Shown: positions 7,112 to 10,107 of the stretch, piece by piece
Position numbering within the stretch: position 1 is the stretch's first letter
How the letters are laid out: every line of letters starts with the position of its first letter
Assembly: GCA_001940725.1 (NCBI GenBank)
Contig: MDVR01000081.1
Span: 1 to 10,107, forward strand
Length of the DNA: 10,107 nt
Reading direction: 5' to 3'
DNA from: Candidatus Heimdallarchaeota archaeon LC_2
GTDB lineage: Archaea; Asgardarchaeota; Heimdallarchaeia; Heimdallarchaeales; Kariarchaeaceae
Translations under genes and position numbers: made by a program
Notes under the pieces: model-generated
Databases searched by the model: none
What the model was told of the DNA's origin: nothing
Seen by the model: the letters and a program-made list of their open reading frames with translations, nothing else

Positions 7112-8013
7112 TGATATTTAGTAAGATAATTGATATTTATACAATCTGCATTTTCTCTCAATGCCATCGCTGAAACTGCCTTGAGCAATCTAGATACTCT
7201 TCTAAGATTGATTGTACCATTAATCTTCTTATCAATACACAATGCAAAAATTTCCCTTGAAATCTTGGTAGAGGAGAGATTAGATGGTTTAGGAAAAGGG
7301 AGATACTTTTCATAACCTGCAAGGAACTTTCTGAGCTCTATATCATTTTTCCACCCTTTCAATTCTGAGAATGATTTGGTAGGACATCTATCAGCAAGTT
7401 GTTCATCAAGAAGAAAAACCTCTTTTGCTTTTTCAGTCCCCACGGGGACTAGTGGAACACCACTGAGTAATACAACTCTTTTAAGTGAATTAAGGGTGGT
7501 CTCAATTCTTCTACTTAATGCATGCTGAATTTCATCAACGAACAATATTCTCACACCTGTCTGTTTTAATAGATTAACACATGCTTTTTCTAATTGTATC
7601 ACTGAATATGATTTCATTCTTTCAACGGATACCGGATAATGGAAAGGTTTCGCTTGTAATATGCTTACGTACATTCCTTTTAATCCAAGGTCTGCGTCAG
7701 GTAATACACAATGTGCAACTATATGTTGTTCTGCATCACCTAAATTTAATTCTGAATTATGATCATCTTGAAATTTTTTAACAATTGTAGTTTTTCCCAT
7801 CCCAGATGCACCAATGATCGATATACTATCCAAATCAGTGTTTGGTTCTTGAGGTTGGCTGATAACCCATTCTAAATACCGTAGTGTTTTCTCAGCTTTT
7901 CCATATGAGATGAAGTGATCCTTTCTACACCAAGCAAGTTTCGTTTTCTTAGATTTTTTCATTATATTTTGTGTTTCTTCATTTAGATGATTATGTTTCA
8001 TTTCAACTGCCAT
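7096..8013 (-). CDS. tnsC: TnsC/TniB-like AAA+ ATPase of a Tn7-like transposon
   Basis: This ATPase links the target selector to the transposase and, by family knowledge, forms filaments or rings on DNA. Walker A is GASGMGKTT (68-76), Walker B is RILFVDEIQHAL (155-166, D160/E161), a sensor-1-like LVPVGTEKA is at 188-196, and ADRC (207-210) offers a probable arginine finger, R209. At 305 aa it is close to TniB and to the TnsC of type V-K CRISPR transposons, and much shorter than Tn7 TnsC (about 555 aa), whose extra C-terminal part contacts TnsA. The start is ATG at 8013-8011 with GGAGG (8025-8021) 7 bases upstream; the ATG shares one base with the tnsB stop (TAATG). Its own stop probably overlaps the tniQ start. 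The tight junctions indicate one operon and balanced expression of the three proteins. Confidence 0.93.
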   Translation of the reverse strand: MAVEMKHNHLNEETQNIMKKSKKTKLAWCRKDHFISYGKAEKTLRYLEWVISQPQEPNTDLDSISIIGASGMGKTTIVKKFQDDHNSELNLGDAEQHIVAHCVLPDADLGLKGMYVSILQAKPFHYPVSVERMKSYSVIQLEKACVNLLKQTGVRILFVDEIQHALSRRIETTLNSLKRVVLLSGVPLVPVGTEKAKEVFLLDEQLADRCPTKSFSELKGWKNDIELRKFLAGYEKYLPFPKPSNLSSTKISREIFALCIDKKINGTINLRRVSRLLKAVSAMALRENADCININYLTKYQEEFL

Positions 8014-10107
8014 TAATCTTCCTCCTCAAAATTCCAAGACCCCATATAGTTCTTTTTAATTTTCACTCCATCACTTTCATAGGGAATTATCTCCATGTCA
8101 TCATCAAAATATTCTAAGTTATCTTCAACAAGAATTTCCTGGCTATCACGTTTCTCTTCCTTTTGCTGTTCTACTCTTCTTTTCCTACGAGTTGTTAGTT
8201 GTCTCTGAGATTTTTTCTTCTTCACAGCTATCTCCTCCATATCCTGCTGAACAGATATCAATTGTAATTTTTGTTTGGTTTTAACCTGTTGATATCCAAG
8301 TGTAGTTATCTCTTTGTTCACTGATTTCCATTCCCAGAGTGATAATGGTTTATCTTGGAATAATCTCAATAAGAACGGCTCATTTGAGCGAATAGTATAG
8401 TATTTCTGAACTTCTGGATCATAGAAATATATTTTCCGTAAATCTCTTGGATCATAACGAATGATGAATTTTCTTGATTTATGCGGATCTGTTGGTTCTT
8501 TAGATCTTATCCACCTTCTCAATTTTTCAGAATTATAATATATCCCATATAACGATATCCCCTCTCTTTGAATAGTTCTTTTCTCAGATGGTAATATATC
8601 AAATTTGAACATATCCATATTTTTAGGTAAATTCCTTCCGTGTGAGATAAGTGGGTTTTTTGATGTAAAACTTTCTTTCCATTTGGCTATTGGAGTGGTT
8701 TTGATACCTTGATGAAAGTCCATATGATAGTAAACTAATTCTGAAATGATGATTGCTTCCAATTCATTAAATGTGAAACTTGCTTTTTTCTCAGAATTGT
8801 AATCTCCCCGTTCTTTAATATTTGAAAACGTAGATCCTTTTATTGAATGCAATCTCTTGTTTAAAGTACCTAGAAATCGTTCAACATGTGCTCCAAATCT
8901 TGAACCACCTACTGGACGATATTGTAATTTGATATTATATGCTCTTCCAAAATTGATAATATCCTTACTCCTGAAATCAGATCCATTATCCATATGTAAT
9001 GTGGCAGGTAATCCATAGACATCTTTCCACTCACAATTCTCAATTATTCTTAGATATTTTTCATCCACTTCAGAAAACACCTCTCTGACTTTCTTTAATG
9101 TACTTGATTTATTCTGAACGCAATTCATTAATGTCATGGCAATGGATAATCTACTTGGACTATCAAATGTGAGTGCATAACCGAGCACTACACGTGAATG
9201 AATATCTATTGCAACTGTGATATAAGGTTTTTCAGTCACTAATCGTTCTTGTTCATCAACAACCAGTACATCAATAGGTGTGTGGTCAATCTGTACAGTT
9301 TGTAAACTCCAGTTATCATGGGGAAAGGATTCAAATGCCTGAGTAAATAATTGATTTTTTCTTCTTGTTCCAAGTCTTTTCTTTACTACTTCCTTTTCTT
9401 CAAGTAAATTTAATCTCCTCCTAAAAGTTTGATAACTGGGTGTTTCATTCAATTTATTTAGGGTTAATGCTTTGCTCTGCATGATCTCATATGCTCGTTT
9501 AATTGTTGGCTTTTCAAGTTTCAAATAAGATTCCACACCATGTTTTAGCAGCTCTTCATTAAATTTAGCTTTCTTCAGACCACTCTGACTATTGGATGAT
9601 ATTAATGCTCTGAAATCTTTTTCTTCATTGTATCTTTTCAACCATCTCCAGATAGTTGCTCTTCCCACATTATTCTGCGATGCCACCTGTACCACTTTTT
9701 TCTCTGTTGCATTATTTATGAGTGGTTTAATGATTTCAAGTCTTTTTTCAGCAGTTTCTAATTGCTTTTTACTATATGAATGCAGATCTACGAGTGATAC
9801 ACTTTCAATAGTAGTTGGTTTTTCTGATAACCAATTTGGTCTTTTTAACCATGTTTCCAAACTCTCTACTTTGTTTTCATCAGTTCTAAGATAAATTTTA
9901 GAAGAGGTTGTGATTAATTCTTCATAATCAAATCTAAATTCATTGAAATAAATCATAAAGAAAATACTTTCAAGTATTTCTTCATTATTAATTGCTAATT
10001 CATCAGTCCAGCCTTTAAAATGTCGTTCAAGTTGTTTTATCGTAAGACCTGGATTTGCCAGTAATGCTGCAATAATATGAGGTTTGATTGTATTATGAGT
10101 ATAATGA
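8013..10107 (-). CDS. tnsB: TnsB-family DDE transposase, open at the right edge (possible TnsA-TnsB fusion)
   Basis: TnsB cuts and joins the 3' ends of the transposon. Numbering from the first Met (9956), 647 aa are seen: a helix-turn-helix at about 88-109 (NNVGRATIWRWLKRY), the RNase H-fold catalytic core with D224 (QIDHT), D323 (HMDNGSDF) and E359 (HVERF), the last two 35 residues apart, a Mu-transposase-type C-terminal beta domain around 467-526 (YGIYYNSEKLRRW), a basic stretch at 579-604 and an acidic tail. In Tn7-like systems the tail contacts TnsC. The Met at 9956 has no SD sequence, and the frame continues without a stop for 50 more codons to the edge. That extension (HIIAALLANPGLTIKQLERHF, then EEILESIFF) reads as a winged helix like the end of TnsA. 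The true start is therefore outside, and the protein may be a TnsA-TnsB fusion as in some type I-B CRISPR transposons. The transposase call is certain, the fusion tentative. Confidence 0.93.
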   Translation of the reverse strand, partial: HYTHNTIKPHIIAALLANPGLTIKQLERHFKGWTDELAINNEEILESIFFMIYFNEFRFDYEELITTSSKIYLRTDENKVESLETWLKRPNWLSEKPTTIESVSLVDLHSYSKKQLETAEKRLEIIKPLINNATEKKVVQVASQNNVGRATIWRWLKRYNEEKDFRALISSNSQSGLKKAKFNEELLKHGVESYLKLEKPTIKRAYEIMQSKALTLNKLNETPSYQTFRRRLNLLEEKEVVKKRLGTRRKNQLFTQAFESFPHDNWSLQTVQIDHTPIDVLVVDEQERLVTEKPYITVAIDIHSRVVLGYALTFDSPSRLSIAMTLMNCVQNKSSTLKKVREVFSEVDEKYLRIIENCEWKDVYGLPATLHMDNGSDFRSKDIINFGRAYNIKLQYRPVGGSRFGAHVERFLGTLNKRLHSIKGSTFSNIKERGDYNSEKKASFTFNELEAIIISELVYYHMDFHQGIKTTPIAKWKESFTSKNPLISHGRNLPKNMDMFKFDILPSEKRTIQREGISLYGIYYNSEKLRRWIRSKEPTDPHKSRKFIIRYDPRDLRKIYFYDPEVQKYYTIRSNEPFLLRLFQDKPLSLWEWKSVNKEITTLGYQQVKTKQKLQLISVQQDMEEIAVKKKKSQRQLTTRRKRRVEQQKEEKRDSQEILVEDNLEYFDDDMEIIPYESDGVKIKKNYMGSWNFEEED

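Noticed and set aside
9592..9894. A 100-codon plus-strand frame opposite tnsB.
   Set aside because: It lies antisense to a well-supported transposase domain, has no SD site and no recognisable features. The other short frames opposite hsdR, tnsC and tniQ were dismissed for the same reason.
9962..9979. AAATACTT-TC-AAGTATTT hairpin just upstream of the first Met of TnsB, considered as a promoter or operator.
   Set aside because: It lies inside the open transposase frame, which reads as coding sequence, and the Met has no SD site.

Overview
The window is AT-rich (about one third G+C by eye) with heavy use of AGA for Arg and ATA for Ile. I think it comes from an archaeon, possibly a methanogenic euryarchaeote, but this is an inference. 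The support is: two genes without a Shine-Dalgarno (SD) sequence have TATA-like boxes about 25-28 bases before their GTG starts, as leaderless archaeal transcripts do; other genes have strong GAGGTGA/GGAGG sites; three classical C2H2 zinc fingers occur in one gene; and no GC-rich intrinsic terminators are visible. A low-GC bacterium is not excluded. No rRNA, tRNA or CRISPR array was seen.

Left part (1-5198): a type I restriction-modification locus. Two paralogous HsdM methyltransferase genes sit in tandem on the minus strand with a 4-base GTGA overlap; the second runs off the left edge, and a specificity gene (hsdS) presumably lies beyond it. hsdR is divergent on the plus strand, across a 152-base AT-rich intergenic region. 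Just downstream of hsdR is a 151-codon gene whose protein resembles the C-terminal helical domain of HsdR without the nuclease and motor domains.

Middle (5199-5671): an AT-rich spacer and a small unknown gene (73 aa) with a strong SD site and a TATA-box/inverted-repeat promoter. It is convergent with the transposition genes.

Right part (5672-10107): a Tn7-like transposition operon on the minus strand, read from the right edge inward. It contains a TnsB-family DDE transposase, a TnsC/TniB-like AAA+ ATPase and a TniQ/TnsD-family target selector. The transposase frame stays open to the right edge, and what precedes the first Met resembles the C-terminal winged helix of TnsA, so this may be a TnsA-TnsB fusion. 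Gene junctions are tight: TAATG between tnsB and tnsC, and probably TAATT, with an AUU start, between tnsC and tniQ.

The most notable object is the TniQ protein. After the usual TniQ zinc region it carries three consecutive C2H2 zinc fingers and then two helix-turn-helix-like segments. By analogy with TnsD, and with TniQ in CRISPR-associated transposons, it may choose the insertion site by zinc-finger recognition of DNA. The restriction locus may be cargo of this transposon, because Tn7-like elements often carry defence genes, but no transposon end was identified and the link is unproven.
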